Assembly: GCA_002395905.1 (NCBI GenBank)
Contig: DGVK01000158.1
Location: forward strand, 1-21,666
DNA length: 21,666 bases
Direction: 5' to 3'
Origin: Verrucomicrobia bacterium UBA4286
GTDB lineage: Bacteria > Verrucomicrobiota > Kiritimatiellia > RFP12 > UBA1067
The translations under genes and the position numbers were made by a program. The notes under the pieces were generated by a model. That model worked only from the letters and a program-made list of their open reading frames with translations, was not told the DNA's origin and searched no databases. Each line of letters begins with the position of its first letter. The first letter of the stretch is position 1. Positions 1 to 6,286 of this stretch are shown piece by piece.

Positions 1-888
1 CAGCCGCGCAGCGGCTCGCCTGCCGCGCCGCGCAACACGGCGCTTGAACACGCGACAGGCGAATACGTCATATTTCTCGACAGCGACGACAAAATCGCCG
101 AAGGCTCGCTCCAGCGGCTGTATGACAAGATTGCGGCCCGTCCCGGCGCGGACCTCTACCCGTGCGCGATTCAGGTTGAAAACGAAATCACCGGCAGGAG
201 CGAACCTGTCCGAGACAACTATCCGGCAGATGTCAACGACGAGCTTACCGGGCCAGAGGCCACGCGCACCAGTTTTTCATACAAGCGCGACCCATGCCCG
301 ATGCTTCAGCTGACCATCTGCCGTCGGGTCTTTCTGGATGAAAACGGGCTCAGATGCGTGCCGGGCCTGCGATGCGAAGACAGCGAGTTCTCGCCGCGCG
401 CATTGTATCTTGCAAAACGCGTAACGCCTCTGCACGAGCCGTTTTACATATACCGCATAAGAGCCAACTCGATCATCACGGCAGCAAAAGATCCCGGCAG
501 GTTTCTGAAGGATTACGCCTTTATCGACAAATCAAATCTGGCTTTCCACGCAAGGATTTCGCAAGCGCCCGGCTTCGACCGCAGAATCTCTCCGCTGTGG
601 GCGAAGAAATGGCTGAATTGGGTGACATTCTTCTGGTTCTCGCCCAAGGCGATACGCAGCATTTCGCGAAAGACCAGGCGCGAAACGCTGGCGGACATGT
701 TCAAGGATGGATTCTCAGACTTCGATCTGCTCGTGCGCGCTTCCACGCGTCCGAGAAAGATCGCCGCCGTATTCCAGAAGCTGTTCGTGCGGCATCCGTC
801 GATGGGGTGGCTCGCCGATGCATTCTTCCTCTGTGTCTACCATCCGTTGGTAGGCTTGAGAGACGGCCTTCGCGGCGCAGGCAGATGA
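1..888 (+). CDS. glycosyltransferase family 2 (GT-A fold), 5' end cut off by the window
   Basis: Frame 1 is open from the first base to the TGA at 886-888, so about 295 residues of the C-terminal part are present and the true start lies upstream. The fragment begins within the GT2 core: the stretch PRNTALEHATGEYVIFLDSD carries the family's N-x-A/G-x-x-x-A-x-G-E-Y/W pattern followed by the nucleotide/metal-binding D-S-D-D. About 95 residues further on, a C-E-D-S-E-F segment matches the E-D-x-x-F motif of the acceptor or catalytic region. The remaining ~150 residues are basic and hydrophobic, with no clear transmembrane bundle. Known for the family: transfer of a sugar from a nucleotide-sugar to a growing glycan on the cytoplasmic side of the membrane. 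It converges on the Stealth/Wzx operon across a 45-bp gap, so a role in the same surface polysaccharide is likely but inferred. Sugar specificity cannot be read from the sequence. Confidence 0.88.
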   Translation, partial: QPRSGSPAAPRNTALEHATGEYVIFLDSDDKIAEGSLQRLYDKIAARPGADLYPCAIQVENEITGRSEPVRDNYPADVNDELTGPEATRTSFSYKRDPCPMLQLTICRRVFLDENGLRCVPGLRCEDSEFSPRALYLAKRVTPLHEPFYIYRIRANSIITAAKDPGRFLKDYAFIDKSNLAFHARISQAPGFDRRISPLWAKKWLNWVTFFWFSPKAIRSISRKTRRETLADMFKDGFSDFDLLVRASTRPRKIAAVFQKLFVRHPSMGWLADAFFLCVYHPLVGLRDGLRGAGR

Positions 889-933
889 TCTCGCCGGCCG
901 GCCGCGGTCTGTTCTTCGCCCGAAGGAACGGCG

Positions 934-1959
934 TCACTTCTCGAACGACGACTTTTCCGGCAGAATGTCGTCAAACGCCCTGGCGACTTCGGCGAAGCAG
1001 CGTTCAGGGTCGGCGTTGGTCCCCTTGTCGTTCAGGCATATTTCGGGATGCTCGCGGCGACGGATTGCGTCGCAGGCGCTTGCGACCGTGTCCTCCGTCA
1101 AAACGATGAACTCCCCCTTGCGCTTTTCGTTCACAGGGGAAAATCTGCCGCTCACCATGTCCCAGGCGCTCATGAGCCAGTGGTTCACGCTGTCATCCGT
1201 GCGGAAGCGGCTGCGCGAAGTGCGTTCAAGCGCCCGCGGCTGGACGCGCCACACTTCCGCAAACGTGGACTTGAGATGCGCCTGCGAAAGATGGCCGAAC
1301 GTACCTGCTATGTATACACGGTTGACGGCGAACGACAGGACGTTCTTGACCGCGCGGGCGACGCCGAGCGCGCGCACGTCGGCGAACTTGAGGATGTTCC
1401 GCCAAACCAGCCTCTCGACGTCCAGGCCGAGCTTGAGCACGCCGCTGTTGTTGATTGCTATGCGGCTTATGTTGCTGCTGCCTATCCAGCGCGGGATTCC
1501 GAGGTCGCACGGGATCACGGGCAGCCCCTTCCTGAAGAAGAAGCCGGGCGCGACGGGTTTAAGAAGGAACAAGTCGTCGTTGAACAGCACGAACCGCTCG
1601 GAAAGGTCCGGTATGCGGTGCAGGTTAAGTTCAATTGTGTTGGAGTGGAATGTGGGCAGACACTCCGCCGGAATGTATTCGCGATGGTCGACAAGCCGCA
1701 GCTTGGGGTTTGATTCGTCGAGCCAGGCGGGTTTCTGTCCGCACGTGACGAAGAACACCCTGTTCACCCATGGCGCGAAACGTTCGACCGAACGGAACCA
1801 GTATTTCAGAAGCCCGCAGTCGCGGTAGCGGCAGTCGGCGTTCGCGTCGGCATCGCCAAGCGCCATCGCCTCGCCGCCGTTCTCGTAGCGGTGCTTCTCG
1901 GCGCGCCACTTGGGGTCTGCGCCGTCCACCCACGGAAGAACGAAATCAATCTTGTCCAT
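934..1959 (-). CDS. Stealth-family sugar-phosphate transferase (capsule/exopolysaccharide phosphotransferase)
   Basis: The product is 341 residues. The Stealth signature opens the protein: DFVLPWVDGADPKW at residues 5-18, then R-Y-R-D (44-47) and the APWV...V-T-C-G-Q-x-P-x-W-L block (62-80), which together form conserved regions 1-2. LPTFHSNTIELNLHRIPDLS (101-120) leads into F-V-L-F-N-D-D-L-F-L (123-132), the central N-D-D motif. H223-L-S-Q-A-H and the following D-D-S-V region resemble conserved regions 3-4. Known for the family: hexose-1-phosphate or N-acetylhexosamine-1-phosphate transfer to build phosphodiester-linked capsules. The open frame extends 59 codons further upstream, but I chose the ATG at 1957-1959 because a perfect AAGGAGG lies at 1964-1970 and the upstream extension overlaps the flippase gene and reads as Arg-rich shadow sequence. 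It is the last gene of the operon, 11 bp after the flippase stop. The donor sugar is unknown. Confidence 0.9.
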   Translation of the reverse strand: MDKIDFVLPWVDGADPKWRAEKHRYENGGEAMALGDADANADCRYRDCGLLKYWFRSVERFAPWVNRVFFVTCGQKPAWLDESNPKLRLVDHREYIPAECLPTFHSNTIELNLHRIPDLSERFVLFNDDLFLLKPVAPGFFFRKGLPVIPCDLGIPRWIGSSNISRIAINNSGVLKLGLDVERLVWRNILKFADVRALGVARAVKNVLSFAVNRVYIAGTFGHLSQAHLKSTFAEVWRVQPRALERTSRSRFRTDDSVNHWLMSAWDMVSGRFSPVNEKRKGEFIVLTEDTVASACDAIRRREHPEICLNDKGTNADPERCFAEVARAFDDILPEKSSFEK

Positions 1960-1970
1960 GCGACCTCCTT

Positions 1971-3404
1971 TTATGTAGAGACGAGACCTGCGACGCATCG
2001 CGACAATGCCATCGAACCGAAAAACGCGAGCGTGCATAGCGCGACGGCCGCGGCCGCGAACCAGATGTGGGTGCGCCGGTAGACTCTCGCCTGCGCCGCG
2101 TCGAAGTAGCAGGTGAAGACCACCCGCGTCTCCCACGGAATCTCGATAAACAGCAGGGCCAGAATCGTGGAAAGTATCACGCCGTCAAGTTTGTATGGAC
2201 CCGGCAGAGCGACGACAAGCGCGATGTTGACGGCCAGATTGAAGGCGCCCGACACGATCGGCTTCCATCGGTCCTGCCGCCACAGCCCCGCAGCGGACTT
2301 GAACGTCATCAGCATCTGCCGCGACTGGTTGACGTAGAAATACAGCACCATGAGCACGGGCGTGAGAAGGTGCCGCCCGAGAGCGGGGTCGCCCTTCGTC
2401 CACAGCGCGATGAACGGCTGGTAGAAGGCCGCCATGATCACGGCGCAGGCGAGTATCGCGCCCTGCGCCAGCCGCAGCATGCGCATGAACAGATCGAAGT
2501 TGCGCTCCTTCGTTTCTGTGTGGATTTTATTCCCGAAACCGGCAGTCATCGAACTGTAGAATATGCTCACAAGCCCGGCGACCGCCGTGACCACGTAATA
2601 ATAGTTGCCGTATGCTGCAACAGCCACGAGCCCGAGAAACCCCGAGATGACCAGATTGTCCGTCGAATTGACGACCACCCCGCCGACCTTGTGCATGAAA
2701 ATCGACTTTACGTCCGAAAGCACCTTGCGGCGCAAACCGTCCGGCAGGCGTCCGCGCGGTTCTATGTCGGGGAAAAGGCGACGCGACGCCTTCACCAGCA
2801 GAACGTTCTGCAACACCGTGAATGCAACCGTCGCGATGACGTAATGGTAGTAGTTGCGGGTGGCGAAAAGTATGAAAAAGACGGTGATGTACTGCGCGAC
2901 CTGCACACCTGTACGGATGTTCGTTATGACATCGTTGCGGTGGTGCGCGCCGAGCACCGAGCCGCGGTAGGCGAAGAGGAAATAGCTCGCCGAGGTGTTG
3001 ACGAGATGTATGAAGTAGAGAACGTGCAGATCGATATCCGGCGGAACGCTGCCGTGCACCAGCCTGCCGAGAAACGGCATGAGCGCGAGGCCGATGATGA
3101 ATATGGAGGCGCCGACGCAGCGGTAGACCTTGCGGTAGAACTTGAGGTAGGCGCATATCAGCTCGCGGTCGTCGTCGGCGACAGGCTTGTACATCGAGCA
3201 TACGACAGCCATCCCGAAACCGAGCTCCGCAAGCGACAGAACGCCGAGAATCGAACCGAAAAGCCCGTTCAGACCAAGATACTTCGGCCCCAGCAGCCAG
3301 AGAAAAAGCGTGCGGTTCAGAAACGGGAAAAGCAGTTTTATCCCGCTGCCGAGCGCATTGGCGAACATGTTTCGCCGCGTGTTTTTCGCAAAGTCGAGCT
3401 TCAC
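1971..3404 (-). CDS. Wzx-like polysaccharide flippase (MOP/PST superfamily membrane protein)
   Basis: The product is 477 residues starting at GTG 3402-3404. It has many hydrophobic helices (about 12-14), beginning with a segment resembling the N-terminal signature of PST-type flippases: N-x-F-A-N-A-L-G-S-G-I-K-L-L-F-P-F, then L-L-G-P-K-Y-L-G-L-N-G-L-F and L-S-L-A-E-L-G-F-G. Known role: moving undecaprenyl-linked oligosaccharide repeat units across the inner membrane. The frame is open for 102 further codons upstream, but those lie inside the preceding glycosyltransferase gene and are Arg-rich with no family resemblance. The GTG start overlaps the upstream TGA as GTGA, a usual sign of translational coupling, with AGAAGG about 11 nt upstream. 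A start at the internal ATG (3365-3367) is also possible. With the GT8-like gene upstream and the Stealth gene downstream it forms one transcription unit for export of a phosphosugar-containing polysaccharide. No Wzy polymerase is in the window. Confidence 0.88.
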   Translation of the reverse strand: MKLDFAKNTRRNMFANALGSGIKLLFPFLNRTLFLWLLGPKYLGLNGLFGSILGVLSLAELGFGMAVVCSMYKPVADDDRELICAYLKFYRKVYRCVGASIFIIGLALMPFLGRLVHGSVPPDIDLHVLYFIHLVNTSASYFLFAYRGSVLGAHHRNDVITNIRTGVQVAQYITVFFILFATRNYYHYVIATVAFTVLQNVLLVKASRRLFPDIEPRGRLPDGLRRKVLSDVKSIFMHKVGGVVVNSTDNLVISGFLGLVAVAAYGNYYYVVTAVAGLVSIFYSSMTAGFGNKIHTETKERNFDLFMRMLRLAQGAILACAVIMAAFYQPFIALWTKGDPALGRHLLTPVLMVLYFYVNQSRQMLMTFKSAAGLWRQDRWKPIVSGAFNLAVNIALVVALPGPYKLDGVILSTILALLFIEIPWETRVVFTCYFDAAQARVYRRTHIWFAAAAVALCTLAFFGSMALSRCVAGLVST

Positions 3405-4321
3405 TTTTTGAACAGCCTTCTCTTGAGTTTCGTCGCCCGCCACACCCACGGCGCTGCGGGAGCGAGGGCGCGCCAGAACGGCCACCAGCCTTTTCGCAGG
3501 GCAAGAGGCAGTTCGTCCGGCTTTACGTGGCCGTTCTCCAGAAGCCAGTCGACGACAGGCCTCACCACGCCGTGCCATTTGAGCGAATATGAATTCCACA
3601 TCTGCCAGGGTTTGGGGTTGTAGGCGAAGTGCGCGAAATAGCGGCTCTTGTCGACGCTGCCGTTCGCTGCATAGCGCTCGGCGATCTTCGGGGCGTCTGG
3701 CAGGAAGCACAGCAGACTGCCCAGCACGCTCTCGTCCGTCTGGAAATAAGGCGAGCCATGCTTCATTATGATCTCGACATCAGGCGGCAGCACGTTTTGA
3801 ATCTGCCGGTTCCACGTTTCGAGGAACCCCTTCCATTTGCGGTTGATGACGATAAACGGCGCATTGACACGTGTCGTATAGCGGCTTTCGGCGTTGGCGC
3901 CTCCGCAGAACTTCTCGATGTCGCGCTTCCAGACTGCAAGATTCTCCTTGGTGAAATCGGCTGGCGGCGGGTCGTACCTGCGTATGACGATTTCGTCAGG
4001 ATTCGCCCCGCAAAGCCATTCCGTGCAGTCGCCGACGAACGCCGCGTCTGAATCGGCCCAGCACACCCACTCAGTATCGATCGCGTCGTCCATCATCAAA
4101 AGCGGCTTCTGGCACGTCACGCACTGGCGCGACAGCGGCAGATCCTTGATGGTCACGCCGCCTAGCGCCTCCACGCGACGCTTCATCTCGCCGCTCCATC
4201 CCATCGCCCCGACGAGAACCGGCTGCTTCATGCCGTTCATTCTCATGCTGGCCACGAGCAGGAATGTCCCCCAGGCAAAATTCGCATCGCCCGCCGTGAC
4301 AACAGTTGTGTTAACGCCCAT
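3401..4321 (-). CDS. putative GT8-like glycosyltransferase (GT-A type)
   Basis: The product is 306 residues from ATG 4319-4321, preceded by GAGGAG six bases upstream. An in-frame TTG two codons earlier is less likely. The N-terminus (NTTVVTAGDANFAWGTFLLV) and the segment T-E-W-V-C-W-A-D-S-D-A-A-F-V contain the D-x-D-type metal and nucleotide-sugar site expected of GT-A enzymes. A late H-F-A-Y-N-P-K-P-W-Q-M-W resembles the H-x-x-G-x-x-K-P-W motif of family GT8. The protein is soluble, with a basic, tryptophan-rich C-terminus (K-K-G-W-W... R-R-L-F-K-K type) that could lie on the membrane. It is the first gene of the polysaccharide operon and overlaps the flippase start by 4 bp. Assignment to GT8 is inference from two motifs; the acceptor and donor cannot be read from the sequence. 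Confidence 0.72.
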   Translation of the reverse strand: MGVNTTVVTAGDANFAWGTFLLVASMRMNGMKQPVLVGAMGWSGEMKRRVEALGGVTIKDLPLSRQCVTCQKPLLMMDDAIDTEWVCWADSDAAFVGDCTEWLCGANPDEIVIRRYDPPPADFTKENLAVWKRDIEKFCGGANAESRYTTRVNAPFIVINRKWKGFLETWNRQIQNVLPPDVEIIMKHGSPYFQTDESVLGSLLCFLPDAPKIAERYAANGSVDKSRYFAHFAYNPKPWQMWNSYSLKWHGVVRPVVDWLLENGHVKPDELPLALRKGWWPFWRALAPAAPWVWRATKLKRRLFKK

Positions 4322-4350
4322 AAGCAACTCCTCTTTTTCGTTTTCGCGGG

Positions 4351-4380
4351 ATTATATCAAAACCACCGGCGAGCCGTCAA
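4351..4380 (-). promoter_or_regulatory. sigma-70-like promoter of the polysaccharide operon
   Basis: On the minus strand TTGACG (4375-4380, 5 of 6 to consensus) is followed after 18 bp by a perfect TATAAT (4351-4356). Transcription would start near 4344, giving a leader of about 23 nt that contains the GAGGAG SD. The palindrome array begins 112 bp upstream of the -35 box. Confidence 0.7.
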
Positions 4381-4491
4381 ACGCGGAGAGGCAGACGGGC
4401 GCTTGAACCATGCAGCACGCAAGCATGAACCGCCCGACTGTCGCGGTCGTCCATAGGGAGCAGCCGTCTTCACCCTGCCGACTACATGACA

Positions 4492-4638
4492 AAAAGGTCT
4501 GACCTTTTATACAATATCGTCTGACCTTTTGATGAAAAAGGTCAGACCTTTTCATGCAAATGGTCAGACCTTTTTGTTAATATCGTCAGACCTTTTTGTT
4601 CAAAAGGTCTGACCTTTTTATATAAAAGGTCTGACCTT
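4492..4638. repeat. seven-copy, exactly 22-bp-phased palindrome array (core GGTCWGACC)
   Basis: Nine-base near-palindromes are centred at 4500, 4522, 4544, 4566, 4588, 4610 and 4632, so every centre-to-centre step is exactly 22 bp. Copies 1, 6 and 7 read GGTCTGACC, copies 3 and 4 read GGTCAGACC, and copies 2 and 5 carry a C in the first position (CGTCTGACC, CGTCAGACC). The best copies extend to AAAAGGTCTGACCTTTT (17 bp). Between cores lie 13-bp A/T-rich spacers that usually begin with TTTT and end with AAA or ATAT; copies 2 and 5 share the left arm AATAT. The middle base runs T T A A A T T along the array. About two helical turns per unit would put all cores on one DNA face. Spacers are too short for CRISPR. 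A binding-site array, an iteron-like element or a repeat of mobile origin are the main possibilities. Confidence 0.92.
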
Positions 4639-4875
4639 AAACACCTCTCCCCCGCAACCCAAGGATGCCGACCCTGCGGCCATTCAACGCCTGCACCCGG
4701 GGGCAATGCTGGAAACCCCGGGCAAGACCTGGGCTAAGTCTGGGCAGGACGGTCCCTGCCATGAAGGGCTCTAACGGTTTAGCTCGGAACGTTTCATCCT
4801 CCACAGCGGTCTGATATGTCACACAACCGCGACAAATAGTCACGCGCGGCAAAGCACAGAGAGCGAAATGCGCTT

Positions 4876-4893
4876 TGGCACGGCATATGCTAC
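4876..4893 (+). promoter_or_regulatory. candidate sigma-54 (-24/-12) promoter of the Hsp20 pair
   Basis: TGGCACG (4876-4882), a 4-bp gap and ATGCTAC (4887-4893) match the sigma-54 pattern TGGCACG-N4-TTGCW at all but one base. The invariant GG (4877-4878) and GC (4889-4890) have the required spacing. Transcription would begin near 4901, about 30 bp before the ATG, with AAAGGAG at 4916-4922 as SD. I see no convincing sigma-70 promoter nearer the gene. Whether the organism has RpoN is not visible from this window. Confidence 0.6.
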
Positions 4894-4930
4894 TTTGCCG
4901 GTGTTGGAACAAACGAAAGGAGTTCAAAAG

Positions 4931-5344
4931 ATGAATACGTTGATGAACATTGATCCATGGAGCTTTCTGGACGATCTGCTCGACACTTCGAGCCGTGCGT
5001 TCAGAACAGTCAGGGCACGTGCAGCGGGACGCTTCCCGCCTGTGAACGTGCTGCTTGACGACACTGCGATCATCATAGACCTCGAACTTCCCGGGAAGAC
5101 CGCCAAGGATGTGGATCTATCGCTTGAACCGCAGGCCGTCGTCGTGAGCGACCGTCCCGCCGAGACGAAAGACGCCGAAACGGGCAAGGCCGCGAATACA
5201 CCCCCCGCATGGTCGCGCCGCCTCGAACTGCCCTTCAGGGTGGACGCCGACAAGGCGAATGCAAAGTTCACGAACGGCATCCTGCGTATCGAACTGCCCA
5301 AGGCCGACGCGCCGAGCGTGCGCAAGATCGCCATAGCAGGATGA
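4931..5344 (+). CDS. Hsp20/alpha-crystallin small heat-shock protein, first of pair
   Basis: The product is 137 residues. The alpha-crystallin domain covers about residues 35-130. It has the usual P-P-V-N-V entry, an I-D-L-E-L-P-G segment (49-55) and the family signature N-G-I-L-R-I-E-L-P-K at 115-124 (compare A-x-x-x-N-G-V-L). A C-terminal I-A-I (133-135) is the I-x-I motif that binds a neighbouring subunit in sHSP oligomers. The short N-terminal arm (MNIDPWSFLDDLLD) is hydrophobic and typical. Known role: ATP-independent holdase that keeps unfolded cytoplasmic proteins soluble for refolding by DnaK/ClpB. The frame is open upstream to 4868, but the ATG at 4931 has AAAGGAG eight bases before it and the extension would overlap the promoter. 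The second Hsp20 gene follows after 48 bp, so the two are probably one transcript and may co-assemble. Confidence 0.92.
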   Translation: MNTLMNIDPWSFLDDLLDTSSRAFRTVRARAAGRFPPVNVLLDDTAIIIDLELPGKTAKDVDLSLEPQAVVVSDRPAETKDAETGKAANTPPAWSRRLELPFRVDADKANAKFTNGILRIELPKADAPSVRKIAIAG

Positions 5345-5392
5345 ACGGATGCGTCCGGCAGATGAAACACTGAAAAAGAAAGGAGACTTCAA

Positions 5393-5731
5393 ATGAACAC
5401 TGAGGAGAAATTCACCGTTCCTGCGGCAACGCTCACCGAGCGCCCCGAGGACTACGAACTCAAGGCGATGCTGCCCGGAATAGGCAAGGAGGACGCCGAG
5501 CTTCACATGGAGGGCAAGACCCTCACGCTCAAGACTCACGCCAAACACCAGAACCCGGCGGGCTTCAAGGCGGTCGCGACAGAGTTCGAGCACGTCAACT
5601 ACGCCATGAGCGTCGATCTGCCCGAAATGGCCGATCCCGCGACGCTGTCGGCGAAACTCGAAAACGGCGTGTTGACGGTTATCGTCAAGAAGCGCCCCGA
5701 GACGCAGGCCAAGAAGATAGATATACTGTAA
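5393..5731 (+). CDS. Hsp20/alpha-crystallin small heat-shock protein, second of pair
   Basis: The product is 112 residues, almost a bare alpha-crystallin domain. Y-E-L-K-A-M-L-P-G-I (21-30) aligns with the I-D-L-E-L-P-G region of its neighbour. N-G-V-L-T-V-I-V-K-K (91-100) is the family signature, and the C-terminus K-I-D-I-L keeps an I-x-I motif. The N-terminal arm is only about 15 residues, much shorter than in most sHSPs, which often means smaller oligomers or a partner role. The ATG at 5393 has AAAGGAG seven bases upstream. The two proteins differ considerably in sequence, so this is an old duplication rather than a recent one. A strong hairpin with a T-run starts 26 bp after the stop. 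Confidence 0.9.
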   Translation: MNTEEKFTVPAATLTERPEDYELKAMLPGIGKEDAELHMEGKTLTLKTHAKHQNPAGFKAVATEFEHVNYAMSVDLPEMADPATLSAKLENGVLTVIVKKRPETQAKKIDIL

Positions 5732-5737
5732 CCGCGT

Positions 5738-6253
5738 CTAGATGACGCAGTGCCTGAGGGTCGTCCCGTCGAAATAACCAAACGAACGGGACGACCCGCC
5801 TTTTGGCAGCGAAACAGAACCGGGGTTGAATATCGAGATTCCGCACTCAAGTTTCTTGAGTTCAGGCACATGGGTGTGGCCGTGGGCGAGAACCGTTCCC
5901 ATTCCAAGCGGCGGCAGTCGATATTCATTCCACAGATGGCCGTGGGTGAGGAAGAACCTTTCGCCGCCGGCATCCAGCACGGAGTAGTCGGCCATCATAG
6001 GGAACTCGAACATCATCTGGTCGACCTCGGCGTCGCAGTTGCCGCGCACGGCGACGATCACATCCTTGCGCCTGTTGAGCATCTCGGCGACTTTCACCGG
6101 GTCGTAGAAATTCGGCACGCCGTTTCGCGGCCCGTGGTAAAGGAGGTCGCCAAGCAGCACAAGCCTGTCGAAGCCGAGGGAGTCCGCCGCAGCAAGAGCC
6201 GTCTCCAGCGCGGACGGAACCCCGTGAATATCGCTCATGAACACTATCTTCAC
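5738..6253 (-). CDS. YfcE/MJ0936-type metallophosphoesterase
   Basis: The product is 171 residues and has the full calcineurin-like metal site in order: M-S-D-I-H-G (6-11), L-L-G-D-L-L-Y-H-G (33-41), R-G-N-C-D (70-74), F-L-T-H-G-H (101-106) and A-H-G-H-T-H (123-128), then the N-P-G-S-V-S-L-P-K segment typical of YfcE-type phosphodiesterases. Length is normal for the family. Known activity is hydrolysis of phosphodiester model substrates; the natural substrate is generally unclear. The start is GTG at 6251-6253, supported by a perfect AAGGAGG at 6260-6266 with six bases between. It is the last gene of the long minus-strand operon, 33 bp after dapF. Its final ~20 codons overlap, in antisense, the terminator of the Hsp20 genes. 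Confidence 0.88.
   Translation of the reverse strand: MKIVFMSDIHGVPSALETALAAADSLGFDRLVLLGDLLYHGPRNGVPNFYDPVKVAEMLNRRKDVIVAVRGNCDAEVDQMMFEFPMMADYSVLDAGGERFFLTHGHLWNEYRLPPLGMGTVLAHGHTHVPELKKLECGISIFNPGSVSLPKGGSSRSFGYFDGTTLRHCVI
5758..5804 (+). terminator. intrinsic terminator of the Hsp20 pair, inside the antisense end of the phosphoesterase gene
   Basis: GGGTCGTCCCG (5758-5768) is perfectly complementary to CGGGACGACCC (5787-5797), with a further TCG/CGA inner pairing and a one-base bulge. After the stem come GCC and TTTT (5801-5804). The stem begins 26 bp past the second Hsp20 stop codon. The sequence also encodes the C-terminal end of the opposing phosphoesterase gene, which is why a synonymous-site explanation cannot be excluded. 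Confidence 0.65.
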
Positions 6254-6286
6254 CGCACGCCTCCTTGTCTTTACGGCAAAGCGCCG

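Larger units (their letters stand above)
4322..4930. other. 609-bp divergent intergenic region with palindrome array and two promoters
   Basis: No believable gene is seen here. Reading from left to right it holds the minus-strand SD and sigma-70-like promoter for the polysaccharide operon (to 4380), an unremarkable stretch 4381-4491, the seven-copy 22-bp array (4492-4638), a GC-rich stretch with two small inverted repeats (CCCGGGG at 4696-4702 with CCCCGGG at 4716-4722; GGCAGG at 4743-4748 with CCTGCC at 4755-4760), and the -24/-12 promoter and SD of the first Hsp20 gene. Open frames of 67 and 96 codons on the minus strand have no SD and look like chance frames; the former runs into the array. 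Confidence 0.7.

Noticed and set aside
911..929. Hairpin between the convergent GT2 and Stealth genes as a terminator.
   Set aside because: The stem is short, has a bulge, and no T-run follows on either strand.
1960..2136. N-terminal extension of the Stealth gene (59 codons).
   Set aside because: Arg-rich sequence without similarity to the family, overlapping the flippase gene, while a perfect SD sits before the ATG at 1959.
2067..3623. Long plus-strand open frame (518 codons) opposite the flippase gene.
   Set aside because: His/Arg/Glu-rich composition typical of an antisense shadow of a GC-rich gene; the minus strand encodes a clear flippase.
3405..3710. N-terminal extension of the flippase gene (102 codons).
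   Set aside because: Lies inside the upstream glycosyltransferase gene and lacks any flippase feature; the GTGA overlap marks the likely start.
4492..4638. The array as a CRISPR.
   Set aside because: The core is only 9-17 bp, spacers are 13 bp and A/T-rich, and no cas gene is in the window.
4786..4814. GGAAC (4786-4790) and TCTGA (4810-4814) resemble an ECF sigma-E type promoter for the Hsp20 genes.
   Set aside because: The spacing is one or two bases longer than the E. coli consensus and the implied leader is over 100 nt. The -24/-12 site is the better match, though this remains an alternative.
4808..4814. Isolated GGTCTGA as an eighth copy of the array.
   Set aside because: Only a half site, 180 bp from the last copy and not a multiple of 22 bp; seven-base matches are expected by chance.
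4352..4927. Minus-strand open frames of 67 codons (4352-4555) and 96 codons (4637-4927) in the intergenic region.
   Set aside because: No SD, no recognisable domain, and they cross the promoter or the palindrome array. They read as chance frames in GC-rich DNA.
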